This document shows positions 6,848 to 16,092 of a stretch of DNA of 64,000 nucleotides, in pieces. Each line of letters opens with the position of its first letter. Position 1 is the stretch's first letter. The DNA comes from Ancylobacter novellus (GTDB taxonomy: Bacteria > Pseudomonadota > Alphaproteobacteria > Rhizobiales > Xanthobacteraceae): assembly GCA_003241485.1 (NCBI GenBank), contig QFQD01000031.1, forward strand, positions 15,953-79,952, in the 5' to 3' direction. The translations under genes were made by a program, and so were the position numbers. Under the pieces are notes generated by a model that searched no databases, had not been told where the DNA came from, and saw only the letters and a program-made list of their open reading frames with translations.

Positions 6848-9800
6848 ATGAACATCGCCGCACCGCCGGTCCACGCCAACCCCTTCGCGAACCGGCCCCT
6901 GCCGCCCTCGCAGCGCGCGCGCGGGGTGACGGCCGTGCTTGGGCCGACCAATACCGGCAAGACCAGCCTCGCCATCGACCGCATGCTCGGCCATTCCTCC
7001 GGGCTGATCGGCCTGCCGCTGCGTCTCCTGGCGCGCGAGGTCTATCAGCGCATCGTCGAGCGGGTGGGCGCGGAGCAGGTCGCCCTCATCACCGGCGAGG
7101 AACGCATCAAGCCGGCGCATGCGCGCTTCTGGGTGTCGACGGTCGAGGCAATGCCGCGCGACCTCGACGTCGCCTTCGTGGCGCTGGACGAAATCCAGAT
7201 CTCCGCCGATCTCGACCGCGGCCACATCTTCACCGACCGCCTGCTGAACCGGCGCGGGCGCGAGGAGACGCTGCTGCTCGGCGCGGCCACCATGCGCCCG
7301 ATCATCGAGAAGCTGCTGCCGGGCGTGAACATACTGGTGCGCCCGCGCCTCTCGCAGCTCAGCTTCGCCGGCGAGAAGAAGATCACCCGCCTGCCGCGCC
7401 GCTCCGCCATCGTCGCCTTCTCGGCCGACGAGGTCTACGCCATCGCCGAGCTGATCCGCCGCCAGCGCGGCGGCGCCGCGGTGGTGCTGGGCGCGCTCTC
7501 CCCGCGCACCCGCAACGCGCAGGTGGAGATGTATCAGAACGGCGACGTCGATTATCTCGTCGCCACCGACGCCATCGGCATGGGCCTCAATCTCGACGTC
7601 GACCATGTCGCCTTCGCCGGCGACACCAAGTTCGACGGCTGGCAGTTCCGCCGGCTCAATCCGGGCGAGCTGGCGCAGATCGCCGGCCGCGCCGGCCGCG
7701 CCCAGCGCGACGGCACGTTCGGCACGACGGGGCGCTGCTCCCCCTTCGACGCGGAACTGGTCGAGCGGCTGGAAGCCCACAGCTTCGATCCGCACCGCGT
7801 GCTGCAATGGCGCAACAGCGCACTCGATTTCGCCTCCATCGAGGCGCTGGGCCGTTCGCTGGCGCAGGTGCCGCGCGAGGAAGGGCTGACGCGCGCGCCG
7901 ACCGCCGAGGATGTTCTGGTGTTGGAGGCGCTGGCGCGCGACCCGGCGATCCGCCGCCATGCGGTGGGTGCGCAGGCGGTCGAGCGGCTGTGGGAAGCCT
8001 GCCAGCTGCCGGACTACCGCAAGGTGTCGCCGGCCTCCCATTCCGACCTCGTTTCGACGGTTTACGACGACCTGATGCGGCTTGGACGCATCTCCACCGA
8101 CTGGTTCGCCAAACAAGTGGCCTTGGCGGACCGAGCGGAAGGTGACATAGACACGCTGTCGGGGCGCATTGCGCAGGTCCGTACCTGGACCTTCGCGGCG
8201 AACCGGCCGGATTGGCTCGACGACCCGGAACACTGGCGGGGTGTCACACGGCGTGTGGAAGACAGGCTTTCCGATGCGCTTCACGAGCGGTTGGCGCACC
8301 GCTTCGTGGATCGCCGGACCAGCGTGCTGATGCGGCGCTTGCGAGAGAATGCAATGCTCGAAACTGAAATCACCAAGACCGGCGATGTCGTCGTCGAAGG
8401 CCATGTGATCGGCCACCTGCTGGGCTTCCAGTTCGCGGCCGATGCCTCGGCCGGCGGGCCAGAGGCCAAGGCCTTGCGCTCGGCCGCGCAGCAGGCGCTT
8501 TCCGGCGAGATCGAGGCGCGCGCCGCCCGCCTCGCCGAAGCGCCGGACGATTCCTTTGTGCTGTCGTCCGACGGCACGCTGCGCTGGATCGGCGATCCCG
8601 TCGCCAAGATCATTCCGGGCGACGAGGTGCTCACCCCCCGGATCAAGATCATCGCCGACGAGCACCTCACCGGCCCCGCGCGCGATGCCGTGCAGGCGCG
8701 CGTCGATCTGTGGCTGAAGGCGCATATCGAGAAGCTGCTCGGCCCGCTCATGGTGCTCGGCAAGGCCGAGGACATTGCCGGCATCGGCCGCGGCATCGCC
8801 TTCCAGCTGGTCGAGACGCTCGGCGTGCTGGAGCGCCACAAGGTGGCCGAGGAGATGAAGAGCCTCGCCCAGGAGGCGCGTGCCGTGCTGCGCGGCCATG
8901 GGGTGCGCTTCGGCGCCCACCACATCTACATCCCGACCCTGCTGAAGCCGGCGCCGCGCGCACTGGCCGCCCAGCTCTGGGCGCTGAAGCATGGTGGCCT
9001 GCAGCAGAAGGGGCTCGACGAGCTTCCCCATCTGGCCGCCTCGGGCCGCACTTCGATCCCGGTCGATCCGGAGATCCAGAAGGGGCTGTACCGCGCGGTC
9101 GGCTTCCGCGTCGCCGGCGAGCGCGCCGTGCGCGTCGACATTCTGGAGCGTCTTGCCGACCTTATCCGCCCGGCTCTGGCCTGGCGTCCGAACACCTCCG
9201 GCGAGAAGCCGGCGGGCGCGTTCGACGGCAGCGGCTTCATTGCCACCGTCGCCATGACCTCGCTGGCTGGCTGCGCGGGCGAGGACTTCGCCTCGATCCT
9301 GCGCTCGCTGGGCTATCGCATGGAGCGCCGCCCCGCGCCGGTGGAAGCGCCTCCGGCGGAAACTCCGGCAGCGGACGCGGCGCCGGCCGAGGCTGGTGCG
9401 GTTGACGCCGTCGCGGCCGAGACCGAGGCGCCTGCCGAGACAGAAACCGAGACCGTGGCCGCGACCGGCAGCGCCGATGTCGCCTTCGATCATACGGTCG
9501 AGCCGGCTCTGGAGCCGGAGGCGGTTGCCGAATCCATCGAGGCGCGCGCGGCTCCGGTTGCTGAAGAGGCCCCGCTCGCCGATGTCACCACCGTCAGCGG
9601 CGAGGTGTTCACCGATCCGGTGTTCGACCAGACCGTCGAGCCGGCGCTCGAACTCGTCACGGATTCCGAGGCGGTGGAAGCCGTATCGGGTGAAGCTGTC
9701 GCAGAGCCTGCCGCTCCCGCCGAGCCGGCAATGATCGAAGTGTGGCGTCCCGGCCGTCCGCCGGGCCAGCACCGTCCTGCCCACCACCGCAAGGGTGGCG

Positions 9801-10213
9801 CGCCGCAGGGACGTGGCCCGCAGCCGCGTACCGAGGCTGGTGCCGCGCCGGCTGGCGAGGCCGCCGCGCCGCGCGAGCCGCGGCCGGAAGGCGAGCGTGG
9901 CCGTCGCCCGTTCCGCGATGAGCGTCGCGCGGATGGCCGCCCGGAGCGTCGTCCCGAGGGCGGCGAGGGCGAGCGCGCGCCGCGCGGTCCGCGCCGCGAG
10001 GATCGCCGCGACGACAAGCGCCGCGACGACAAGCGCAAGGAGTTCGGCGGCCGCGAGCATGGCAATCGCGACGGCGGCCGTCCGCCGCAGGAGCGTTTCT
10101 CGGCCGGGCCGCGTCCGGACACCCGCCGCGACAAGCCGGTGGATCCCGATTCGCCCTTCGCCAAGCTGCTGGCGCTCAAGGCCCGCATGGAGGCGGAGAA
10201 AAATGGCGGCTGA
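6848..10213 (+). CDS. Suv3-like DEAD/DEAH-box RNA helicase with long disordered tail
   Basis: 1121 residues. The helicase core resembles the Suv3 (mitochondrial degradosome) group found in alphaproteobacteria: Walker A GPTNTGKT at about residue 32, VALDEIQ as the DEIQ Walker B near 112, helicase C motifs ATDAIGMGLNLD and QIAGRAGRAQRDG. Residues after about 830 form a low-complexity tail, first Ala/Glu/Pro-rich and acidic, then Arg/Gly-rich with RRDDKRRDDKRK. Within the acidic part, FDHTVEPALE and FDQTVEPALE are a near-exact internal repeat. I prefer the ATG opening MNIAAPPVHANP over the GTG 45 bases upstream. It likely acts in RNA turnover; partners are not visible here. Confidence 0.88.
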   Translation: MNIAAPPVHANPFANRPLPPSQRARGVTAVLGPTNTGKTSLAIDRMLGHSSGLIGLPLRLLAREVYQRIVERVGAEQVALITGEERIKPAHARFWVSTVEAMPRDLDVAFVALDEIQISADLDRGHIFTDRLLNRRGREETLLLGAATMRPIIEKLLPGVNILVRPRLSQLSFAGEKKITRLPRRSAIVAFSADEVYAIAELIRRQRGGAAVVLGALSPRTRNAQVEMYQNGDVDYLVATDAIGMGLNLDVDHVAFAGDTKFDGWQFRRLNPGELAQIAGRAGRAQRDGTFGTTGRCSPFDAELVERLEAHSFDPHRVLQWRNSALDFASIEALGRSLAQVPREEGLTRAPTAEDVLVLEALARDPAIRRHAVGAQAVERLWEACQLPDYRKVSPASHSDLVSTVYDDLMRLGRISTDWFAKQVALADRAEGDIDTLSGRIAQVRTWTFAANRPDWLDDPEHWRGVTRRVEDRLSDALHERLAHRFVDRRTSVLMRRLRENAMLETEITKTGDVVVEGHVIGHLLGFQFAADASAGGPEAKALRSAAQQALSGEIEARAARLAEAPDDSFVLSSDGTLRWIGDPVAKIIPGDEVLTPRIKIIADEHLTGPARDAVQARVDLWLKAHIEKLLGPLMVLGKAEDIAGIGRGIAFQLVETLGVLERHKVAEEMKSLAQEARAVLRGHGVRFGAHHIYIPTLLKPAPRALAAQLWALKHGGLQQKGLDELPHLAASGRTSIPVDPEIQKGLYRAVGFRVAGERAVRVDILERLADLIRPALAWRPNTSGEKPAGAFDGSGFIATVAMTSLAGCAGEDFASILRSLGYRMERRPAPVEAPPAETPAADAAPAEAGAVDAVAAETEAPAETETETVAATGSADVAFDHTVEPALEPEAVAESIEARAAPVAEEAPLADVTTVSGEVFTDPVFDQTVEPALELVTDSEAVEAVSGEAVAEPAAPAEPAMIEVWRPGRPPGQHRPAHHRKGGAPQGRGPQPRTEAGAAPAGEAAAPREPRPEGERGRRPFRDERRADGRPERRPEGGEGERAPRGPRREDRRDDKRRDDKRKEFGGREHGNRDGGRPPQERFSAGPRPDTRRDKPVDPDSPFAKLLALKARMEAEKNGG

Positions 10214-10237
10214 TCGGGCTTCCGGTCCGTCCGCCCT

Positions 10238-10921
10238 TTGTCTCTGACGCCGGAGGGCGCCGTCATCGGCACGGATCGCCCAGGCGAGGCAGTGGGGATC
10301 GCGGCAGGCAACGCTTCCGCGCCGCGTCTCCCGCCGCTCGCGCCGGGCATGCGCATCGGGCTCTATGGCGGCAGCTTCAACCCGCCCCATGCCGCCCATC
10401 GCGCGGCGAGCCTGCTGGCGCTGAAGCGGCTGCATCTCGATCAGGTCTGGTGGCTGGTGACGCCGGGCAATCCGCTCAAGGACAACGGCGCATTGCCTCC
10501 GCTCAGTGTCCGGCTGGCGCAGGCACGGGCGGTGGCCGACCACCCGGCGCTGGTGCCGACGGGTCTGGAAGCGGCTCTGGGCACGCGCTTCACCCATGAC
10601 ACGGTGGCCGCGCTGGTGCGGCGCTATCCGCAGGTGCGGTTCGTCTGGCTCATGGGGGCGGACAACCTCGCCTCGTTCCATCGCTGGCAGCGCTGGCGCG
10701 ACATTGCCCGCCTGGTGCCGATCGCGGTGATCGACCGGGCGGGGTGCACCTTCCAGGCGATGGGGGCGCCGGCGGCTCATGCGCTGGCGCGCTGGAGACT
10801 GGACGAAATCGACGCGCCGGACCTTGCCACACGGTCCGCGCCGGCCTGGGTTTTCCTGCACGGGCTGAAGTCGCCGCTGTCGTCCACGCAGCTGCGGCGG
10901 GCGGCTTTGGCAGATGGTTGA
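10238..10921 (+). CDS. nadD: Nicotinate-nucleotide adenylyltransferase
   Basis: Transfers AMP from ATP to nicotinate mononucleotide in NAD synthesis. The nucleotidyltransferase motif GLYGGSFNPPHAAH is followed by WWLVTPGNPLK, FVWLMGADNLASFHRW and the C-terminal SSTQLRR, matching the family in order. The annotated start is a TTG; a GTG at 10292 or the ATG at 10349 (directly before RIGLYGG) are alternatives, and the family usually has only a short lead before this motif. It is followed by rsfS and rlmH, the common nadD-rsfS-rlmH arrangement. Confidence 0.93.
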   Translation: MSLTPEGAVIGTDRPGEAVGIAAGNASAPRLPPLAPGMRIGLYGGSFNPPHAAHRAASLLALKRLHLDQVWWLVTPGNPLKDNGALPPLSVRLAQARAVADHPALVPTGLEAALGTRFTHDTVAALVRRYPQVRFVWLMGADNLASFHRWQRWRDIARLVPIAVIDRAGCTFQAMGAPAAHALARWRLDEIDAPDLATRSAPAWVFLHGLKSPLSSTQLRRAALADG

Positions 10922-11046
10922 CGCGAATTTGCGCGCGACGGTTGAAAAATGGGCCGTTTCGGCCTTATCTTAGGAGTGCAGAGACGGCGGAATTTCCCGC
11001 CATCGTTCTTGCAGAAATGACGAGAGGATCTGGACCCCTGTCCATC

Positions 11047-11460
11047 ATGGCGCTCTCGGCAGCCGCCTCCAGCCCGGCGACTGCCCCTGTCTCCGAGGCG
11101 CGTTTCGACGCTGAGGAGATTCTGGCCCTCATCCTGGCCCGTCTCGACGACGACAAGGCCGAGGATATCGTTACCATCGAACTGCGCGGCAAGACGACCA
11201 TCGCCGATTACATGGTCGTGGCGTCCGGCCGTGCCCAGCGGCATGTCGGTGCCATCGCCGAACATCTTGTCGAAGCGCTCAAGGAGCGCGGCGTCAAGGG
11301 CGTTCGGGTCGAGGGCATGCCGGCCTGCGACTGGGTGCTGATCGATGCCAGCGATGTCATCGTGCACGTCTTCCAGCCGGAGGTGCGGGGCTTCTACAAC
11401 ATCGAGAAGATGTGGTCGGGTGCCCTTCCGGGCGGGCCGGCCAGCCCGGCGCGCGGCTAG
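11047..11460 (+). CDS. rsfS: Ribosome silencing factor RsfS
   Basis: 137 residues. RsfS binds ribosomal protein L14 and blocks subunit joining when nutrients are short. The core reads LDDDKAEDIVTIELRGKT, then IADYMVVASGRAQRHVGAIA and DWVLIDASDVIVHVF, which are the family hallmarks. An Ala-rich lead of about 20 residues precedes it. An in-frame ATG at 11017 would add ten residues; GAGAGGA sits rather far (about 17 bases) from the chosen ATG, so the exact start is unsure. The stop lies eight bases before the rlmH GTG. Confidence 0.93.
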   Translation: MALSAAASSPATAPVSEARFDAEEILALILARLDDDKAEDIVTIELRGKTTIADYMVVASGRAQRHVGAIAEHLVEALKERGVKGVRVEGMPACDWVLIDASDVIVHVFQPEVRGFYNIEKMWSGALPGGPASPARG

Positions 11461-11468
11461 ACCCGCGC

Positions 11469-11951
11469 GTGCGACTGCTGATTCTTGCCGTGGGCCGGAT
11501 GAAGGCCGGGCCCGAGCGTGAGCTTTGTGCGCGTTACATTGAGCGCACGGGCAAGAGCGGGCGGGCGCTGAGCCTCACCGGACCGGACGTCGTCGAGATC
11601 GCCGAAAGCGCGGCGCGCCGGCCAGATGACCGCATGGCGGAAGAAGGCGCCGCGCTGCTCGCTGCGCTGCCGGAGGAGACGGCGGTCATCGCGCTCGATC
11701 CGCGCGGCCGGGAGGCGTCGAGCGAGGAAATCGCCGCGGACATCGCGGCCTTGCGCGATCGCGGTGTCCGGGCGCTGTCCTTCCTGATCGGCGGCGCCGA
11801 CGGGCTGAGCGATGCCGCGCGCGGGCGCGCGGACCGTCTGGTCGCCTTCGGGCGGGCCACCTTTCCCCATCAGCTCGTCCGGGTGATGATGGCCGAGCAG
11901 CTCTATCGCGCCACGACGATCCTCTCGGGCCACCCCTATCACAAGGCCTGA
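11469..11951 (+). CDS. rlmH: 23S rRNA pseudouridine-1915 N3-methyltransferase (RlmH)
   Basis: 160 residues, the normal RlmH length. It is a SPOUT-fold methyltransferase acting on helix 69 of 23S rRNA in assembled ribosomes. The SPOUT knot shows as LSFLIGGADGLSD, and the end FPHQLVRVMMAEQLYRA then GHPYHK is diagnostic. The start is a GTG (VRLLILAVGRMKAGPE), eight bases after rsfS, consistent with one operon. Confidence 0.95.
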   Translation: MRLLILAVGRMKAGPERELCARYIERTGKSGRALSLTGPDVVEIAESAARRPDDRMAEEGAALLAALPEETAVIALDPRGREASSEEIAADIAALRDRGVRALSFLIGGADGLSDAARGRADRLVAFGRATFPHQLVRVMMAEQLYRATTILSGHPYHKA

Positions 11952-12008
11952 GCATTTTCGGCGTTGGCCGGTAACCGAACATTAACCACGCCGACGTTCC
12001 TTCACACG

Positions 12009-13385
12009 ATGCCGTTCGCGCGCCCCATGCCCTTGTCTCCCCACGCGCCCCGCCCCCGGCGCGCGCTTGCTCATGCGCTGCGTGTGGCGCTTGCCTGTGC
12101 CCTGCTGCTCACTTCGCCCGCGCTTTCGCCCGCCTGGCCGCAGTCTGCCGCCCCGGATGCACCTGCGCCCGCCGCGAGCGACCCGCTGGCCGAGCACCAA
12201 AAGCGCATGGAGCAGCTCAATGCCGACCTGCAGGGCAGCGCCGCCGAGCGGGAGCGCCTCGCCGCCGAGATCGCGGCGCTGAAGGGCGACCGGGCCAAGC
12301 TCGCCAGCGCCCTCCTCGAAACCGCGCAGAAAGTGCGCGAGGTCGAATCCAAGCTGGATTCCTCCGAGCAGCGCCTCGTGCAGCTCGGCCGTGAGGAGGG
12401 GGATATCCGCGAATCGCTCGATTCGCGGCGCGATGTCCTCGCCGAAGTGCTGGGCGGGCTGATGCGGCTCGGCCGCCGCCCGCCGCCAGCCATGCTGGTG
12501 CGCCCGGACGATGCGCTGCAATCGGTGCGTTCGGCCATCCTGCTCGGCGCGGTGCTGCCCGAACTGCGGGCGGAGACGGAACTGCTCGCGGGCGAACTCG
12601 CCGCGCTGGAGCGCGTCCGGCAGGAAACGTCGCGTGAACGCGACGCTCTCGCAGAATTGAAAGGCTCGCTCGCCGAGGAACGCCGCCGCACGGCGGCGCT
12701 GATCGAGGAGCGGCGCAACTCCATGGAGGCCGGCGAGGCCGCCCTGCACAATGAGGAGGCGCGCGCCGCCGCGCTGGCCGCCGAGGCTGGCAATGTGCGC
12801 GAATTGCTGGCCCGCATGGAGACCGAGGTCGCCGTCTCGCGCAAGGCGGCCGAAGCGGCCAAGGCCGCGCAGAGCAAGGCGGATCAAGGCCCGGCGGCCA
12901 AGCTGGCGGCCTTGCAGAACCCCGGCCGCCTCTCCCCGGGCGTGCCGTTCGAGGAGACCAAGGGCATGCTGCCGCTGCCGGCGGGCGGTGTGACGCTGAA
13001 GTCGTTCGGTGCCGAGGATGGCTATGGCGGCCTGGAAAAGGGCGTGTCTTTCGGCACGCGGACCGAGGCGCAGGTGCTGGCGCCGAGCGATGGATGGGTG
13101 GTCTATGCCGGCCCTTTCCGCTCCTATGGACAACTCTTGATAATCAACGCCGGCGGCGGCTACCATATCTTGCTGGCGGGTATGGATAAGATCACGGTGG
13201 AACTGGGTCAGTTCGTGCTGTCCGGCGAGCCGGTGGCGGTCATGGGTCAAGGACCGCAACTTGTGTCGTCGGTCGGCCTTGGAACCGCCCAACCCATTCT
13301 CTATGTCGAGTTCCGCAAGGATGGAAACTCGATCGATCCAGCGCCATGGTGGGCGACGAGCGAGAGCGAGAAGGCACGCGGATGA
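12009..13385 (+). CDS. EnvC-like murein hydrolase activator (degenerate LytM/M23)
   Basis: 458 residues. After a signal segment ending near PAWPQS come two long coiled-coil stretches (roughly residues 50-150 and 180-290) and a C-terminal LytM/M23 domain. In active M23 peptidases zinc is held by HxxxD and HxH motifs. Here the corresponding positions read EKGVSFG and ILYVEFR, without the histidines, so this is probably an activator of amidases in daughter-cell separation rather than an enzyme. Its stop overlaps the ctpA start (ATGA), suggesting translational coupling. An ATG at 12027 is an alternative start. Confidence 0.88.
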   Translation: MPFARPMPLSPHAPRPRRALAHALRVALACALLLTSPALSPAWPQSAAPDAPAPAASDPLAEHQKRMEQLNADLQGSAAERERLAAEIAALKGDRAKLASALLETAQKVREVESKLDSSEQRLVQLGREEGDIRESLDSRRDVLAEVLGGLMRLGRRPPPAMLVRPDDALQSVRSAILLGAVLPELRAETELLAGELAALERVRQETSRERDALAELKGSLAEERRRTAALIEERRNSMEAGEAALHNEEARAAALAAEAGNVRELLARMETEVAVSRKAAEAAKAAQSKADQGPAAKLAALQNPGRLSPGVPFEETKGMLPLPAGGVTLKSFGAEDGYGGLEKGVSFGTRTEAQVLAPSDGWVVYAGPFRSYGQLLIINAGGGYHILLAGMDKITVELGQFVLSGEPVAVMGQGPQLVSSVGLGTAQPILYVEFRKDGNSIDPAPWWATSESEKARG

Positions 13386-14731
13386 TGCGTAAGACGTCAG
13401 TATTTCTCTTGGGCGCAGCCGTCGGTGCGCTGGTCGCCGTGGGCGCGGCGCAGCCCCGGCTGCTGCTTCAGCCCGGCCAGGCCATGGCTGCGGCCTCCGA
13501 CACCTACCGCCAGCTGAACCTGTTCGGCGATGTGTTCGAGCGCGTGCGCGCCGACTATGTCGAGAAGCCTGACGACGCCAAGCTGATCGAAGCGGCCATC
13601 AACGGCATGCTGGCCTCGCTGGATCCGCACTCGACCTACATGGACGCGAAGGATTTTCGCGACATGCAGGTGCAGACGCGCGGCCAGTTCGGCGGCCTCG
13701 GCATCGAGGTCACGATGGAAGACGGCCTCGTGAAGGTGGTGACGCCGATCGACGACACGCCCGCCGCCAAGGCCGGCGTGATGGCCGGCGATCTCATCGT
13801 CAAGCTGGACAATGACGACGTTAAGGGCCTCACCCTGCAGCAGGCGGTCGACAAGATGCGCGGCGCGGTGGCGACCCCGATCAAGCTCACCATCCTGCGC
13901 AAGGGTTCGGACAAGCCGATCGAGCTGACGCTCACGCGTGATGTCATCAACATCAAGTCGGTGCGCTCGCGCGTCGAGGATGGCGATATCGGCTATATCC
14001 GCATCACTTCCTTCAGCGAGCAGACCGGCGAGGGCCTGAAGAAGGCCGTCGAGGACCTGACCAAGCAGATCGGTGAGGACAAGCTCAAGGGCTTCATCCT
14101 CGACCTGCGCAACAACCCGGGTGGGCTGCTCGACCAGGCGATCGACGTCTCCGATACGTTCCTCGATCGCGGCGAGATCGTCTCCACGCGCGGGCGCAAT
14201 GCCGACGAGACCGAGCGGCGCAATGCGCGGCCGGGCGACCTCGCCAAGGGCAAGCCGGTGATCGTGCTGGTGAACGGCGGTTCGGCCTCGGCGTCGGAAA
14301 TCGTCGCCGGCGCGCTGCAGGACCACAAGCGCGCCACCATCCTCGGCTCGCTGTCCTTCGGCAAGGGCTCGGTGCAGACCGTGATCCCGGTTTCCGGCAA
14401 TGCGGCGATCAAGCTCACCACGGCACGCTACTACACGCCGTCGGGCCGCTCGATCCAGGCCAAGGGCATCCAGCCCGACATCGAGCTGGTGCAGGACGTG
14501 CCGCAGGACGTGAAGGAGAAGGCCGAGGCGGCTGGCGTCGAGACGACGCGCGGCGAGGCTTCTCTCAAGGGCCATCTCAAGAACGGCGAGGACGAGAAGA
14601 CGGGTTCGCCCGCCTATGTGCCGCCGGATCCGAAGGACGACACCCAGCTCAAGCTCGCCATCGACCTGATGCAGGGCGTGCAGAAGAACGCGGCCTATCC
14701 CGCCGATCCCAAGGCGGCCGTACCGAACTGA
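13382..14731 (+). CDS. ctpA: Carboxy-terminal processing protease CtpA (S41 family)
   Basis: 449 residues, with an N-terminal membrane/signal segment, a PDZ domain (about residues 95-165; GLGIEVTMEDGLVKVVTPID) and the S41 protease domain. The catalytic Ser is in NGGSASASE (about residue 300) and the Lys in LSFGKGSVQ about 27 residues later. CtpA trims C-termini of periplasmic proteins, often murein-hydrolase regulators, which fits its coupling to the EnvC-like gene. A second ATG one codon downstream is equally possible. A strong intrinsic terminator follows. Confidence 0.95.
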   Translation: MMRKTSVFLLGAAVGALVAVGAAQPRLLLQPGQAMAAASDTYRQLNLFGDVFERVRADYVEKPDDAKLIEAAINGMLASLDPHSTYMDAKDFRDMQVQTRGQFGGLGIEVTMEDGLVKVVTPIDDTPAAKAGVMAGDLIVKLDNDDVKGLTLQQAVDKMRGAVATPIKLTILRKGSDKPIELTLTRDVINIKSVRSRVEDGDIGYIRITSFSEQTGEGLKKAVEDLTKQIGEDKLKGFILDLRNNPGGLLDQAIDVSDTFLDRGEIVSTRGRNADETERRNARPGDLAKGKPVIVLVNGGSASASEIVAGALQDHKRATILGSLSFGKGSVQTVIPVSGNAAIKLTTARYYTPSGRSIQAKGIQPDIELVQDVPQDVKEKAEAAGVETTRGEASLKGHLKNGEDEKTGSPAYVPPDPKDDTQLKLAIDLMQGVQKNAAYPADPKAAVPN

Positions 14732-14788
14732 GCCGGCGCCGGCTTGCGCCGGCAGCCACTCGCGTCGGAAGTGTGATCTAATGGCAAC

Positions 14789-14824
14789 AGCCCCGCTCTT
14801 TCGCGAGAGCGGGGCTTTGTTTTT
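14789..14824 (+). terminator. Rho-independent terminator after ctpA
   Basis: A perfect 11-bp stem (AGCCCCGCTCT / AGAGCGGGGCT) with a 6-base loop TTCGCG is followed by TTGTTTTT. This is the strongest intrinsic terminator in the window and ends the envC-ctpA transcript. Confidence 0.95.
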
Positions 14825-14890
14825 CCGGCCGCCCTTTTCGTTGCCTCATTTCGCCGCGATCCCGCCTAGGTCGGGGTCGACAAGGGCAAC

Positions 14891-15295
14891 ATGAAAAGCA
14901 GTGAAACGCTTCGCATGTCATCGAACGTCGCCCGGATCGACGCTCCCGCCGACGCCCCGCTCGGGCGCGATGCCGGCCGTGACAATGCGCATTACTGCGC
15001 CGCGGTGACGATCTTTGCCGTGGTCGGCATTGCCATCATCGCTGTTGCCGGACTTTGGCTGACTTTGCGCGAGCGCCCGGTGCTGCAGGTCTTCGATGCC
15101 TTCGAGGACATCAACTCCGCCGTGACCGCCGACATGCCCGTGCTGCGGCAGGGTTTCGCCGGCGATGATGTGGACGGGCATTCGGGTTCGTTCACTTTCC
15201 TCGACGGCTCGACCGGGCAGCGCGAAATCGTCGAGATGGCACCGCCGGTCCGCTCCGCCTCCAGCGACGTGGAAAGCCCGGTGCTCGCGCGCTGA
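14891..15295 (+). CDS. Small single-pass membrane protein, unknown function
   Basis: 134 residues that I do not recognise. One transmembrane helix lies at about residues 36-58 (VTIFAVVGIAIIAVAGLWLT), after a 35-residue polar N-terminus. The C-terminal half is acidic and probably periplasmic. An in-frame ATG eight codons on (14915) is an alternative start. Codon use resembles the neighbours. It lies between a terminator and rppH, in its own transcription unit. Confidence 0.6.
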   Translation: MKSSETLRMSSNVARIDAPADAPLGRDAGRDNAHYCAAVTIFAVVGIAIIAVAGLWLTLRERPVLQVFDAFEDINSAVTADMPVLRQGFAGDDVDGHSGSFTFLDGSTGQREIVEMAPPVRSASSDVESPVLAR

Positions 15296-15483
15296 GCGCG
15301 GGCCGGGAAGATGGCGTTCCGCCTCTCCCCATTTGAAGGCACCGCGCCTTCGACGCGGCGCTAAGCATAAATCAAGCTCGTCCTCGCGGTGTCACGGCGC
15401 TGGCCTATGATGGTTGGGTGTGGCGCGCCGCCTCCGGCGAGCCTCCTGTGCGCCCCGCCCGGTTTTTCTGAACGGCTTTTGCG

Positions 15484-15996
15484 ATGGTTCCTTTCGAGCA
15501 GCTTCCCTACCGTCCCTGTGTCGGCGTCGTCCTGGTCAATCGCGCGGGGCTGGTGTTCCTCGGCCAGCGCATCGGTGGGGCGGAGCATGTCGACGCCCTG
15601 CATTCCTGGCAGATGCCGCAGGGCGGCATAGACGAGGGCGAACTGCCGCAAGATGCGGCGCTGCGCGAGCTCTATGAGGAGACCAACGTCTCTTCCGTCG
15701 AGCCGCTGGCGGAAGCGGCGGACTGGTTTGCCTACGACCTGCCCGAGCCGATCGCCCGCGAAGCCTGGAAGGGGCGCTATCGCGGCCAGACCCAGAAGTG
15801 GATCGCGCTGCGCTTCACCGGCGACGACAGCGAGATCAACGTCACACAGCCGGGTGGCGGCAAGCACAAACCGGAATTCATCGCCTGGCGCTGGGAGCGG
15901 CTGGAAAACACGCCCTCGCTCATCATCCCCTTCAAGCGCCCGGTCTATCAGCGCGTGGTGCAGGAATTCGCGCCCGTGCTGACGGCGCTGGGCTGA
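15484..15996 (+). CDS. rppH: RNA pyrophosphohydrolase (Nudix)
   Basis: 170 residues. Removes pyrophosphate from the 5' end of mRNAs, starting their decay. The Nudix box runs from G47 to V69: G47, E53, then R61-E62-L63-Y64-E65-E66, with N68 where Gly is usual. The flanking segments WQMPQGG and YRGQTQKWIALRF are typical of RppH. It is a monocistronic gene with a common alphaproteobacterial position near ctpA. Confidence 0.95.
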   Translation: MVPFEQLPYRPCVGVVLVNRAGLVFLGQRIGGAEHVDALHSWQMPQGGIDEGELPQDAALRELYEETNVSSVEPLAEAADWFAYDLPEPIAREAWKGRYRGQTQKWIALRFTGDDSEINVTQPGGGKHKPEFIAWRWERLENTPSLIIPFKRPVYQRVVQEFAPVLTALG

Positions 15997-16044
15997 CGTC
16001 GGGACGGCGTGGGATGGCGGCGGAATGATACCGCCGGCAACAAT

Positions 16045-16062
16045 GCGAACGAACGTTCGTTC
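16045..16062. promoter_or_regulatory. TetR operator 1
   Basis: The segment contains the perfect 16-bp palindrome GAACGAACGTTCGTTC. The surrounding 18 bases AATGCGAACGAACGTTCG are repeated exactly 47 bp downstream. It directly abuts the predicted -35 box, so a bound repressor would block polymerase. It is most likely recognised by the adjacent TetR protein. Confidence 0.75.
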
Positions 16063-16092
16063 TTGACTCATTCGCCTGCTCTTGCGTAAATG
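16063..16092 (+). promoter_or_regulatory. Promoter of the tetR-RND operon
   Basis: TTGACT (-35) and TAAATG (-10) are separated by 18 bases. The -35 is good and the -10 weak. The pair sits exactly between two copies of the palindrome, which supports it. Confidence 0.45.

Noticed and set aside
6806..10861. 1351-codon frame on the minus strand
   Set aside because: It is antisense to the helicase and nadD, has no family resemblance, and reads as typical high-GC antisense sequence.
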